DNA from: Planctomycetota bacterium
GTDB lineage: Bacteria; Planctomycetota; Planctomycetia; Gemmatales; Gemmataceae
Assembly (NCBI GenBank): GCA_021324515.1
Contig: JAJPIY010000287.1
Coordinates: 1-41,310, forward strand
DNA: 41,310 nucleotides
Direction of reading: 5' to 3'
In this document: positions 1 through 7,874 of the stretch, in pieces
Numbering within the stretch: position 1 is the first letter of the stretch
Layout of the letters: each line of letters begins with the position of its first letter
Program-made: the position numbers and the translations under genes
Notes under the pieces: generated by a model
What the model saw: only the letters and a program-made list of their open reading frames with translations
The model's database searches: none
What the model was told of the DNA's origin: nothing

Positions 1-360
1 CCCTCCCCCTTTGTGGGGGAGGGCTGGGGTGGGGGGGGAAGTACAATGCAGACAAGGCGTTCTAACCCCCACCCTAACCCTCCCCCACAGGGAGGGAGGG
101 AACAAATACAACTCCCTCCCCCACAGGGGGGGAGGGAACAAATACAACTCCCTCCCCCACAGGGGGGAGGGAACAAATACAACTCCCTCCCCCCTTGTGG
201 GGGAGGGTTGGGGTGGGGGGGGTAAGTACAATGCAGACAAGGAGTTCTAACCCCCCACCCTAACCCTCCCCCACAGAGGGGGGAGGGAAAAACAAAACTC
301 CCTCCCCCCTTGTGGGGGAGGGAAAAACAAGGCTCCCTCCCCCACAGGGGGGAGGGAAAA
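1..360. repeat. G/C-rich inverted-repeat array (left edge)
   Basis: Non-coding array of G-runs and C-runs. Two copies of a composite element are visible: a G-rich arm (GGGGGAGGG followed by TGGGGTGGGGG), a spacer beginning AAGTACAATGCAGACAAGG (39-57 and 224-242), then the complementary C-rich arm. Between and after them are short hairpin units of the form CCCTCCCCCACAGGGGGGAGGG separated by 'aacaaatacaact'. The same element recurs at 41182-41310. The G-rich strand could form a quadruplex as well as a hairpin. Short open frames crossing it are low-complexity artefacts. The left edge of the window cuts the array, so its full extent is unknown. Confidence 0.9.
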
Positions 361-372
361 GTCTGCCAGTCC

Positions 373-1332
373 TTAGCGTTCGGAACGCTGCGCCACTAAT
401 TCACTGGCGCGCTTGGCCATCTCCGCCGTGATCGTGGCTGTTTCATCCTCGATTGTGGCGGCGCCGGGGTGGAAAACGAACAGGCGAGCACACGTTTGGG
501 GCGGGAGCGGATGATTGAACACCGGATTGCGGAACTCCATCTGGACCAGCAAACGGTCGGGTCCATCCGCCGTGGTTGGCCCCCACCACTCGACGCGCTG
601 AGGCCAATAGCTGCGAGCATCGAGATAGAGATGACACTGGCGCGGCAGGGCGGCCAACCAGGGTTGATTGGGCGCGACGCGTTTGCGCGCCTCCTCTTTG
701 GACCAGACGCCGGTCAGATGGATACGTTCCCCGCTGCTCAGTCGCAACAGTTCTGCTCGTGCCCAAACCAGGCGGCTGCGCAGATTGCGCAAGAGCGGTG
801 TCATGCCTTGAAAGTGCGGCCTTTGCAGAAACTCTTCACGGAGCTGCTGTCCAGCAGGGCCGTTCATGACCGCAAACACTTCGGAGAGGTTGACGTGCGT
901 AACATTCTGCCACGCGCCTTGGCCGGAACGTTCGGCCCGCCATAGCTCGCGGCCATCACTGACGGCGAGCATGGTTCCCTCGCCTTCGGTAAGGTGCGTG
1001 TGCATTTCCAGGCGGAAACGTTGGCCGGGGGCCAGGTGATAGGAGCCATCGGCTTCGTAAACAAAGCCTGGCAGCTGCGCCTTTTGCCAGATAGCCATTT
1101 CCAGCCAGCAAATACGATCTGTCCTGAACAGCTCAATGGCCTGGTCCAAACAGCGTTCGGCGGCAGCGTCGGGGCATGGCGCGGGAGCAGGGGGGACGGC
1201 GCAAGGTTCGGGGGCAGGCGAGGCAGCAGCGGTGAGGGGGGCGACGGACGCCGCCGTCCGGGTCAGAGTGGCGGACAAGACCACCAAGCAGCTACCACCG
1301 ATGAGGGCCAACAAGGAGCGGTAAATCCACAT
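373..1332 (-). CDS. Predicted exported LolA-like/planctomycete secreted protein
   Basis: Protein of about 319 residues. The ATG at 1332 is chosen because GGAAGG lies just upstream and the protein then begins MWIYRSLLALIGG, a good signal peptide or signal anchor; an upstream in-frame start would add 20 polar residues before it. A Pro/Ala-rich linker follows (about residues 30-55). The rest has short beta-rich stretches such as LVQMEFRNPVFNHPLP near the C-terminus, reminiscent of LolA-fold or TIGR03009-type proteins, which have a half-barrel that binds lipid or another hydrophobic ligand. The similarity is by eye and weak, so the function is unassigned. It is transcribed away from the gene at 1549, with a structured divergent region between them. 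It is probably periplasmic or envelope-associated. Confidence 0.75.
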   Translation of the reverse strand: MWIYRSLLALIGGSCLVVLSATLTRTAASVAPLTAAASPAPEPCAVPPAPAPCPDAAAERCLDQAIELFRTDRICWLEMAIWQKAQLPGFVYEADGSYHLAPGQRFRLEMHTHLTEGEGTMLAVSDGRELWRAERSGQGAWQNVTHVNLSEVFAVMNGPAGQQLREEFLQRPHFQGMTPLLRNLRSRLVWARAELLRLSSGERIHLTGVWSKEEARKRVAPNQPWLAALPRQCHLYLDARSYWPQRVEWWGPTTADGPDRLLVQMEFRNPVFNHPLPPQTCARLFVFHPGAATIEDETATITAEMAKRASELVAQRSER

Positions 1333-1468
1333 AGGTAAAACCTTCCGAGTTTGTTGAAAGATCCTTTGTCCGGCAGGCCGACTTATAGGCACAGGAGCGG
1401 AAAGAGAAAAGACGAACCTGCGCTCTCCGTCCGGTTGGAGTGCGCAGTTAGACCCAGAAAACCAGGCA

Positions 1469-1525
1469 GGTTAGGGGATTGGAGAGTTAGGTAGCCAACC
1501 ACTCACCTACTCCAATCCCTTAACC
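1469..1525 (+). promoter_or_regulatory. Long hairpin in the divergent region upstream of 1549
   Basis: GGTTAGGGGATTGGAG (1469-1484) pairs with CTCCAATCCCTTAACC (1510-1525) with a single non-Watson-Crick position, and an inner TAGGT/ACCTA pairing extends the stem. It ends just before the ribosome-binding site (GAGGGAG) of the gene at 1549, so it would sit in that gene's 5' leader if transcription starts upstream. It could be a leader structure, a terminator of upstream transcription or a dispersed repeat. No T-tract follows it. Confidence 0.55.
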
Positions 1526-1548
1526 TCCTGCGGAGTGAGGGAGAAGTC

Positions 1549-3054
1549 ATGCAGCGAATCCGGGCGATGATAGGGCTTACGGCCCTGCTGGGGCTGGGAA
1601 CAGCCACGGCGCTGGGCGGGCAGTTCATGAGCCAATACTGGCACAAAAACACAACTCCCCCAGACGGCATCCACTGGGGCCCGCAATACCCCGTTTCGGT
1701 GCCGACCGTGCAAGGCGCCTGGGGGGAACCGGTGGAAATGGCAGCGCCGTACAACGCGAAGCCGCCCAGCGGGGCCGAAGCAGCTCGAGCTATGATCGCG
1801 GCAAGTCAACCGCTGGATCTGGTCCAGCAGAGCGGTTACTTCAAGGACAGCGCGTATCCTCTCCTCCTGACTGCGGGCACCTGTCCCGGCGGCGTCTGCC
1901 CGGCGCCCGGGGCCGGTATCCCTCCTGGCAACTTGATTTCGCCTCCGGGTATCGCCGGCGTGCCGCCCGGCGCCTTGCCGCCCGGCCTCCAACCGCCCGG
2001 GGCCGTCGCTGCTGTCGGCGCCCTGACCGGCGCTCCGGCCGCACCGTTCCCGGTCCAACGCACCGAGGTACGGTTCGTTGGACCGGCCGGCATGAAGATC
2101 TCTTGGTATGGGCCCAGCGCCGACGGCAAGGGTGGCTTCGGCCCGCAGTATCTCCAGGCGCCGGCTCGCTACAACTTCTTGCAAGCGTCGATCTATCGCC
2201 TCAAGCTCAGCGACATTCCCAATCGTCCGGGCTTGGAATTGTATCCCACGCTGGAAGTGGTGCCGGCCAAACCGAAGACCTGCACGTTCCTGGCCCACAG
2301 CGCTGTACCGGTCTCGTTCACCGAGGAAGATTTCGAGCAAGTGGCGGCAGGAAATTTCGTGGTCAAAGTAATCTACTTGCCCGATCCGCAATTTCAGGAC
2401 TTGGCCGCTACCGGCCCGGATGAAGTGGTGTCGTCGCGTCTGGAGCCGGGGGTCGATCCGATCGTTGAGGCCAAACGGCGCGGCAGCATCTTGCTGGTGG
2501 TGCGTCTGGGCAACATCGACCTGGAAGCGCCGAATACTCCCGCGATGGATGCGCCTAATCCGTTCGTGCCGCATCCCCCGGCCTTGCCTCCGGGCGTGTC
2601 GCCGCCGGCCCTGCCGCCGCCGCCGGGAGCCCCTGTCCCTCCGTGGGCGTCAGCCGCACCGGGCGCCGCGCCGGCAGGGCAACCGCCCTTGCCCAACATG
2701 CCTAACCAGATGGCGCCGAACCTGCCGCCGCGTCCGCCGATGGTTCCCTATGGAACGGTCAATGGCCAGCCGCTCCAGCCGGGCACCTTGGAAATGCAGA
2801 TGAATCCCGGCACGGCGCCGCCGGGGCAGATGTTGCCGCCGCCGGGCGTGCCCGGTACTTATCCGACCGGCACGCAATTCCCTAGCCAGATGTTGCCGCC
2901 GCCGTCGGGCACACAGGGCACAAACTCGCCTGGCCCGCAGTTCCCTGGCCCGTCGGGCACGCCAACGGGGCAGCTAACGCCGCAACGCTTGCCGACCCTG
3001 GCTGAATTAGCTGCTCAGCCAAGCAACGCCAAGACGCCTTCTGTCACACGGTAA
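1549..3054 (+). CDS. Secreted proline-rich protein, paralogue of 3144-4844
   Basis: 501 residues, starting at an ATG preceded by a GAGGGAG ribosome-binding site. The N-terminus (MQRIRAMIGLTALLGLGTATALGG) is a signal peptide. About 110-160 is rich in Pro/Gly/Ala. About 164-334 is a folded domain shared with the next gene: both contain 'YRL+LS-(D/N)-(I/L)P-x-(R/H)PG', a 'YPTLEV/FPTVEV' strand, 'VAGN-(F/L)-(V/I)-x-KVIYL' and a final 'GxLxLxVRxG' strand. About 340-480 is a long Pro/Gly/Gln-rich tail with repeated MLPPPxGxxGT units, probably disordered. The fold and tail suggest an envelope or extracellular structural protein. The molecular function is unknown. It is likely co-transcribed with the next gene unless the hairpin at 3071 terminates. 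Confidence 0.8.
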   Translation: MQRIRAMIGLTALLGLGTATALGGQFMSQYWHKNTTPPDGIHWGPQYPVSVPTVQGAWGEPVEMAAPYNAKPPSGAEAARAMIAASQPLDLVQQSGYFKDSAYPLLLTAGTCPGGVCPAPGAGIPPGNLISPPGIAGVPPGALPPGLQPPGAVAAVGALTGAPAAPFPVQRTEVRFVGPAGMKISWYGPSADGKGGFGPQYLQAPARYNFLQASIYRLKLSDIPNRPGLELYPTLEVVPAKPKTCTFLAHSAVPVSFTEEDFEQVAAGNFVVKVIYLPDPQFQDLAATGPDEVVSSRLEPGVDPIVEAKRRGSILLVVRLGNIDLEAPNTPAMDAPNPFVPHPPALPPGVSPPALPPPPGAPVPPWASAAPGAAPAGQPPLPNMPNQMAPNLPPRPPMVPYGTVNGQPLQPGTLEMQMNPGTAPPGQMLPPPGVPGTYPTGTQFPSQMLPPPSGTQGTNSPGPQFPGPSGTPTGQLTPQRLPTLAELAAQPSNAKTPSVTR

Positions 3055-3070
3055 AGAGTCCGGCATGGTA

Positions 3071-3107
3071 TTCTCTCGTTCTCAAGCTCTGCTTGAGAAC
3101 GAGAGAA
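3071..3107. repeat. Perfect 17-bp hairpin between paralogous genes
   Basis: TTCTCTCGTTCTCAAGC (3071-3087), loop TCT, then its exact complement (3091-3107). It starts 17 bases after the stop codon of the upstream gene. There is no T-tract, so it is not a classical intrinsic terminator. It resembles a REP-type palindrome of the general form CGTTC-CAAGC-GCTTG-GAACG, which to my knowledge recurs in planctomycete and other genomes. Confidence 0.85.
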
Positions 3108-3143
3108 CCCATTGGTCCTCTCTACTCCCTTGGGGCCTACCCA

Positions 3144-4844
3144 ATGAAAATCCATCTCTTACGACTGGTCCTGATCGTGCTTCTGTCCGTGACGGCCACG
3201 GCTGCGGCCCCAGCAGGGCCGTCGTTGCCAGCCCGTGGGACTTCGCCTCTCCTTTTTGTCCAATTTCGAGGTGGAACTGGCCTGCGTGTTACTTTTTATC
3301 AAGGCCCCTATCGGCGCTCCTTTGATACGCCGGTGGCCGTCGGCATGAGACCAGGCTATTGCTACCGCCTGCGCCTTAGCAACCTACCCGGTCATCCAGG
3401 CGTCAGCATTTTTCCCACCGTGGAAGTACACGGCAGCCTGAAGTTGGCGCCAAAGTTGAACGCGGCCCATTATCCCGCTCCCCTTGTGCTGACTGAAGCC
3501 GACATCGAAAGTGTCGTGGCTGGCAACCTTATTAGTAAGGTGATCTATCTCGAAAACCCCGACCGCGTTCCGCCGGCCTCCTCCTCCACCTCTTCCTTGA
3601 GAAAGGGAGAAGGCAAAGAGGAGCCGATGGAACTAAATCTTCCGCCTGGCAGCGATCTGTCCCTTGAAGCGCAAGATCGCGGCCGACTCATGCTCTTCGT
3701 CCGCATGGGCGGCCGCTTGCTTGTTTCCGATGAGGAACTCGGTCGGACGACCGTACCCGGCACGATCTTGTTTCCCGGCGAGAAAGGACTGATGCCGGCG
3801 GCGGCGCCGCCTACCTTCCTGATCTCTCCTCTGGCAAGGGGAGGATGGGGAGGAGATTGCCGGCCGTTTTACGATCCGCGTTTGGGTCCGAAGCCACTAG
3901 AGGAAGAGTGTCTGCACGACGGCGGCGACCACGGCAATCGGGCCGGTTTCGACGCCAACGGACATCTCGCCGGGGTGGAGCCGGAAGACACCGTTGCCGA
4001 GTACACCGACAGCAGGGGCCAACGGCATGTCACGCATTCTAATAGCGTCTGTCTCTGCGTACCCCGCTTTGCGGTACTGCGCTGCGAGACGCCACTGAAC
4101 CACTACGAGGGCGTGCAGACCGTCCGCGCTGCGCGCAAAGCACAAAATCAGGGGTTGCTCGACGTGCAAACGCCGCCCTTGCAAGCGCACCAATATGAAC
4201 GATTACAAGGGACGCAGGGTCGAGAGAGACCAAGCGCTAATGAAGGCGTCGCCGCTGCCACCGACCTGACGCATGGTGAAGTACTGCAAGCCGCCGAATT
4301 GGCGCTGGGGCCAATCGCCCTTCTGGGAACGAAAGCGGTCCTGACCCTGAGCGAGCGTGAGCGTACGCGCTTGGTCAAGCAAATGGAGTTGGCCCGGCAG
4401 CTCAGCAGTCGGGAAAGCGTACAAGGTTCGGCGTCCGTTGCCGGCACGAACGTGGTTGGCCGCATCGAAGCGGGAGCACGGATCGTGCAGGCCGAGGCTG
4501 AGACGCGCGATCTGACAGTGTGCTGCAATGAAGTGCCTTGTCCGCCGGATAAGCCGCTTGTACTCATCAAGTGCGCCGATCGCCAATCGGCTCAGGTCGG
4601 CGATGTCGTGACGTTTACCCTCAAATACGGCAATCATGGCGGCCAGCCAATCACCGACGTGGCCGTCACCGACAGTCTGACGACGCGCCTGGAATACGTC
4701 CCTGGCAGCGCCCAATCGGATCGACCTGCCGTATTCACCACGCAGCCAAACGAAGCCGGCTCGCTCCTTCTGCGATGGGAAATCATGGGACGGCTTCTGC
4801 CCGGCGCCAGCGGCGTTGTCCGTTTTCAGGCTCGCGTTCGTTGA
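3144..4844 (+). CDS. Secreted protein with N-terminal paralogous domain and C-terminal DUF11 domain
   Basis: 566 residues from the ATG at 3144, chosen because the protein then begins MKIHLLRLVLIVLLSVTATAAA, a clear signal peptide; an upstream TTG start lies inside the intergenic hairpin. Residues about 40-200 match the domain of the preceding gene (YRLRLSNLPGHPG, FPTVEVHG, VVAGNLISKVIYL, GRLMLFVRMGG), interrupted by a charged Ser/Glu insert. A middle section contains a Cys-bearing segment and charged Gln/Arg-rich helices. The last 90 or so residues are a DUF11-type repeat (TIGR01451-like): DVVTFTLKYGNHGGQPITDV and then a DSLTTRLEYVPGS motif. DUF11 domains are immunoglobulin-like modules of cell-surface proteins. 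Role inferred: envelope or surface structural protein. It is convergent with the gene at 4864, with only 19 bases between stops. Confidence 0.8.
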   Translation: MKIHLLRLVLIVLLSVTATAAAPAGPSLPARGTSPLLFVQFRGGTGLRVTFYQGPYRRSFDTPVAVGMRPGYCYRLRLSNLPGHPGVSIFPTVEVHGSLKLAPKLNAAHYPAPLVLTEADIESVVAGNLISKVIYLENPDRVPPASSSTSSLRKGEGKEEPMELNLPPGSDLSLEAQDRGRLMLFVRMGGRLLVSDEELGRTTVPGTILFPGEKGLMPAAAPPTFLISPLARGGWGGDCRPFYDPRLGPKPLEEECLHDGGDHGNRAGFDANGHLAGVEPEDTVAEYTDSRGQRHVTHSNSVCLCVPRFAVLRCETPLNHYEGVQTVRAARKAQNQGLLDVQTPPLQAHQYERLQGTQGRERPSANEGVAAATDLTHGEVLQAAELALGPIALLGTKAVLTLSERERTRLVKQMELARQLSSRESVQGSASVAGTNVVGRIEAGARIVQAEAETRDLTVCCNEVPCPPDKPLVLIKCADRQSAQVGDVVTFTLKYGNHGGQPITDVAVTDSLTTRLEYVPGSAQSDRPAVFTTQPNEAGSLLLRWEIMGRLLPGASGVVRFQARVR

Positions 4845-4863
4845 ACGCTGCCAGGCCAAGGTG

Positions 4864-5433
4864 CTAGCGCAAGGAATGCGCGGGCGGGAGAGGAGTCATT
4901 TTGATGTTCCACTCGGTGCGCTCTTTCGTGCCACGCACACGATAGACGTAGTGAAACGGATGACCATCCTGCGGATCAAATTGTGCTGTGGCGAAGTTAC
5001 GCCGGCCAGCAGGTCCCTCTTGGCGCAGCATCATCTCCATTGCATCGAAGAGGGCCGGCACGCCGTATTGCTGAGGACTTTCTGACGACAGGGCCAGCAC
5101 GCCTACTCCCGCAGCAAAGGCCAGTGACGGATCAAGATAAACTACCTCGTTATCGTGAACAACAAGGACTGTTTGCCCGCTGCGGACTTGCACGAGATAA
5201 GCATCCTCTTCTTCTTGATCGGGATGCGTGGTCCGAACCAGATATTCCAAGTCGTAATTGAGGGGGGCCTGCTTCTGCCAGCGTTCTCGCGCCTGGGCCA
5301 GTTGCCCTGGATGCAATTGAATACTCAAGTTGTAGACGAGAGGCACAAGGACAGCAACGGCGGCCAGTATGGCCAAGACGACGAAGAAACCGATCCAGCG
5401 GCGTGGACGACGAGGAGAAAGAACAGCGGTCAT
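4864..5433 (-). CDS. Membrane-anchored DUF6174-like protein
   Basis: 189 residues. A basic N-terminus (SPRRPRRW) precedes one transmembrane helix (about 13-35, IGFFVVLAILAAVAVLVPLVY). The remainder, probably extracytoplasmic, has the layout of DUF6174: 'ARERWQKQAPLNYDLEYLV' at about 48-66, a central 'VQVRSGQTVLVV' strand pair, then 'ALFDAMEMMLR' and a C-terminal 'ATAQFDPQDGHPFHYVYRV' in place of the family's usual Y-D-x-x-x-G-x-P. Its function is unknown. The start codon lies 9 bases downstream of the glgC stop, so the two are almost certainly co-transcribed, although nothing in the sequence links it to glycogen. The ribosome-binding site is weak. Confidence 0.72.
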   Translation of the reverse strand: MTAVLSPRRPRRWIGFFVVLAILAAVAVLVPLVYNLSIQLHPGQLAQARERWQKQAPLNYDLEYLVRTTHPDQEEEDAYLVQVRSGQTVLVVHDNEVVYLDPSLAFAAGVGVLALSSESPQQYGVPALFDAMEMMLRQEGPAGRRNFATAQFDPQDGHPFHYVYRVRGTKERTEWNIKMTPLPPAHSLR

Positions 5434-5442
5434 GGCAGGACT

Positions 5443-6696
5443 TCACGATGGTTTGAGGCGCTGGGCAAAGGTTTCAGGCAACTCCGACTTGGCGATGACA
5501 ACGACGCCTTGCTCACTGATTGTGAAGCCGCGCTGCCGATCATGTTCCAGGTTGTGGCCGATAGTCGTGCCGGCAGGGATTTGTACTTCCTTGTCGATGA
5601 TGGCGCGCCGGATGCGGCAATGGCGGCCGACGTTGACGCCATCGAACAGGATCGACGACTCGACGACGGCGTAACTGTTGACGCGCACGTTTGGCGAGAG
5701 AATGCTGTGGCGCACATGTCCTCCGCTGATGATGCAGCCTTGACAGACCATGCTATCGTGCGCTTCACCGCGCCGGGCGTTTTCGCCTGGGCCATCATTG
5801 AAAACAAATTTCGGCGGCGGCAACTGCGGCTGATAAGTACGGATCGGCCATTCCCGATCATACAAGTTCAACACGGGATCAACGTTGACGAGGTCCATAT
5901 TGGCCTGATAGTAAGCGTCGAGCGTCCCCACGTCGCGCCAGTACGGCACTTCTTTGCGGTTCTGGTCCCGGAAGCGATAAGCGAAAACACGGTGCGTACC
6001 GAGGATCGGCGGAATAATGTTCTTGCCGAAATCGTGATCGCTGTCTGTCCGCGTCGCATCCTGACACAGCAGTTCGAACATAATACGAGCGGTGAACACA
6101 TAGATTCCCATGGATGCCAGTGTTTGGCCGGGCATGTCGGCAATTTCGGGAGGATCGGCGGGTTTTTCCAAAAAGCCGACCACACGGTCTTCCTTGTCCA
6201 CGTCCATAATGCCGAAGTGGGAGCCGTCTTTGCGCGGCACGGGGATGCAGCCAATCGTCAGGTCGGCCCCGCGTTCGATGTGCGAGCGAATCATGTGGCC
6301 GTAATCCATCTTGTAAATATGGTCGCCGGCCAAAATAAGGACATAACGTGGATTGGCCCTCTCAATAGTATAAATATTTTGATAGATGGCATCGGCAGTA
6401 CCTTTGTACCAGTTCTCATCGATGCGCTGTTGCGGCGGCAAGACCTCGATATATTCGTCCAAGGCGCGCGGCAGAAAGTTCCAGCCCGCGCTGATGTGGC
6501 GCGACAGGCTGTGCGCTTTGTACTGGGTCAGCACAAGGATCCGGCGGAGATCGCTGTTGATGCAATTGGATAAGGTGAAATCGATAATGCGATACAATCC
6601 GCCGAAGGGCACGGCTGGCTTGGCGCGATCGCGGGTCAAGGGTTCCAGGCGCGTGCCCTTGCCACCAGCCAGGATCAACGTCAACACGTCTCTCAC
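5443..6696 (-). CDS. glgC: Glucose-1-phosphate adenylyltransferase (ADP-glucose pyrophosphorylase)
   Basis: Makes ADP-glucose from ATP and glucose-1-phosphate, the committed step of bacterial glycogen synthesis; cytoplasmic. 417 residues, normal for GlgC. The open frame extends far upstream, but I choose the GTG at 6696: GGGAG lies 9 bases before it and the protein then starts just before the nucleotide-binding motif LILAGGKGTRLEPLT. Other family signatures are KPAVPFGGLYRIIDFTLSN, the WYKGTADAIYQN substrate loop, GDHIYKMDY, GFLEKPADPP, and a C-terminal left-handed beta-helix (VRHSILSPNVRVNSYAVVE, GVNVGRHCRIRRAIIDK). It sits 43 bases downstream of a GT4 glycosyltransferase and just upstream of the DUF6174-like gene. 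No glycogen synthase, branching enzyme or phosphorylase is in the window. Confidence 0.96.
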   Translation of the reverse strand: MRDVLTLILAGGKGTRLEPLTRDRAKPAVPFGGLYRIIDFTLSNCINSDLRRILVLTQYKAHSLSRHISAGWNFLPRALDEYIEVLPPQQRIDENWYKGTADAIYQNIYTIERANPRYVLILAGDHIYKMDYGHMIRSHIERGADLTIGCIPVPRKDGSHFGIMDVDKEDRVVGFLEKPADPPEIADMPGQTLASMGIYVFTARIMFELLCQDATRTDSDHDFGKNIIPPILGTHRVFAYRFRDQNRKEVPYWRDVGTLDAYYQANMDLVNVDPVLNLYDREWPIRTYQPQLPPPKFVFNDGPGENARRGEAHDSMVCQGCIISGGHVRHSILSPNVRVNSYAVVESSILFDGVNVGRHCRIRRAIIDKEVQIPAGTTIGHNLEHDRQRGFTISEQGVVVIAKSELPETFAQRLKPS

Positions 6697-6739
6697 AAAC
6701 GAAATCTCCCGTGTTAGGCGTCCCTTCCGCGCCGCATCG

Positions 6740-7804
6740 CTAATCTCCAACGTATCGTCGCCCACAGGCCTCGACGAGGCGATGCACGGTAAAATGCTCA
6801 CGTACACGCTGCCGACCGGACTCGCCCATTCGTTGTCGTCGTTGGGGATCGTCGAGCAAGAGGCGTGTCTGTCGAGCCAATGCCGCTTTGTCGTTCGGCT
6901 CGACCAGAAAACCGGTCTCGCCGTCCACAACAATCTCGGCCAAATCCGGAAGGCGTGAAGCCACGACAGGTCGGCCCGCTGCCATCGCTTCGAGGGCGGC
7001 GCAGACGCCGCCGCCATGTAAGCTCGGCACCCATACCATATCAGAACGGCGCAAAAGAGGCGCCGTCTCGATACAGTTGCCGAGGAAATGAACGTGGTCC
7101 CGTACGCCGATTTGGCGAGCAAAGTGCTCGATACGCGGCCGATCTGGTCCGTCACCAACCAGAACAAAGTGTACGTCCTTGTACAAGTGTCTTAGGATGT
7201 CGAAGGCCCAGATGGCCTTGTGGAACCCCTTGTGCGGCTTGATCGGCCCCAGTCCCAACAACACACGATCAGCCGCTGTCACACCCGGCAACTCGGCTGG
7301 CTGAACTGTACTGGTCTCGACCGGTATGGCCGGAGAAACGAGGGTAAGACGTGTATCCGCAACGCCGAGGCGGCGATAGCGTTCTGCTTCCGCCGCGCCA
7401 AAGGCGATCACGCCGCCGACCCGCGCGAGCAGCCAGCGATCCATCCACCCGATCGGTTGCGTGAACGACAAGGCGGCGCTGACCCAAAGGGCCTTCGCTC
7501 GACTACCCGTTAGTACAACGGCACGCAACGCGGTGGCGCCCCAGACGTGAAGCACATCCGGCCGCAGCGCCTGCACTAGCCGCCGCAGTGCGAGAAACGG
7601 CGCCGCGTCGAACGGTCGCCGCCACCCCAACACCTCGACTGCGACACCCGCCCTACGCAATGATGTCGCCCACGGCGTCTCTCCGCCCAGTACGGCAACA
7701 CGGACGTGGAAGGAGTCGCGCGGCAAACCTGTTGCCAACACACCCAGTTGTCGGGCTGGGCCGCTGTACTCCAAGTTCGCAATGACAAAGAGGACACTTC
7801 GCAT
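6740..7804 (-). CDS. GT4-family glycosyltransferase
   Basis: 354 residues, a retaining GT-B glycosyltransferase of family 4. The N-terminal Rossmann half has VIANLEYSGPARQLGVLA (acceptor loop) and PDVLHVWGATALRAV. The C-terminal half has LLGLGPIKPHKGFHKAI, FVLVGDGPDRPRIE, the 'HFLGNCIETAPLLRRSDMV' segment and the donor-site motif ALEAMAAGRPVVAS followed by GETGFLVEPND. The acceptor and sugar cannot be read from the sequence. Its position immediately before glgC makes a role with ADP-glucose or in an alpha-glucan conceivable, but most GT4 enzymes build surface polysaccharides or lipids. The ATG at 7804 lacks an obvious ribosome-binding site. It is separated from hpt by 70 bases that fold into a long hairpin. 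Confidence 0.9.
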   Translation of the reverse strand: MRSVLFVIANLEYSGPARQLGVLATGLPRDSFHVRVAVLGGETPWATSLRRAGVAVEVLGWRRPFDAAPFLALRRLVQALRPDVLHVWGATALRAVVLTGSRAKALWVSAALSFTQPIGWMDRWLLARVGGVIAFGAAEAERYRRLGVADTRLTLVSPAIPVETSTVQPAELPGVTAADRVLLGLGPIKPHKGFHKAIWAFDILRHLYKDVHFVLVGDGPDRPRIEHFARQIGVRDHVHFLGNCIETAPLLRRSDMVWVPSLHGGGVCAALEAMAAGRPVVASRLPDLAEIVVDGETGFLVEPNDKAALARQTRLLLDDPQRRQRMGESGRQRVREHFTVHRLVEACGRRYVGD

Positions 7805-7810
7805 AATAAG

Positions 7811-7867
7811 TCAGGGCTGCGACCGTAAGGGAACGGCTCCCCCCGCTCCTTATGGCAGCGGCCCTGA
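7811..7867. repeat. Long interrupted hairpin between hpt and the glycosyltransferase gene
   Basis: TCAGGGC (7811-7817) pairs with GCCCTGA (7861-7867), and inside it CCGTAAGG (7823-7830) pairs with CCTTATGG (7848-7855), leaving a GC-rich tip. It fills nearly the whole 70-base gap. On the minus strand it follows the hpt stop and precedes the glycosyltransferase ATG by about six bases. It could attenuate readthrough or occlude the next start. No T-tract is present. Confidence 0.5.
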
Positions 7868-7874
7868 TTATGTA

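Noticed and set aside
11-250. Short plus-strand open frames in the G/C-rich array
   Set aside because: Low-complexity translations of repeat DNA without ribosome-binding sites.
1507-2574. 355-residue minus-strand open frame
   Set aside because: Antisense to the secreted proline-rich protein; no ribosome-binding site or family motif.
5155-6573. 472-residue plus-strand open frame
   Set aside because: Lies opposite glgC and the DUF6174-like gene; the translation has no recognisable domain, while the minus strand encodes clear family motifs.
6697-7167. N-terminal extension of the glgC frame
   Set aside because: Overlaps the end of the glycosyltransferase gene in another frame; the GTG at 6696 with a ribosome-binding site gives a normal GlgC.
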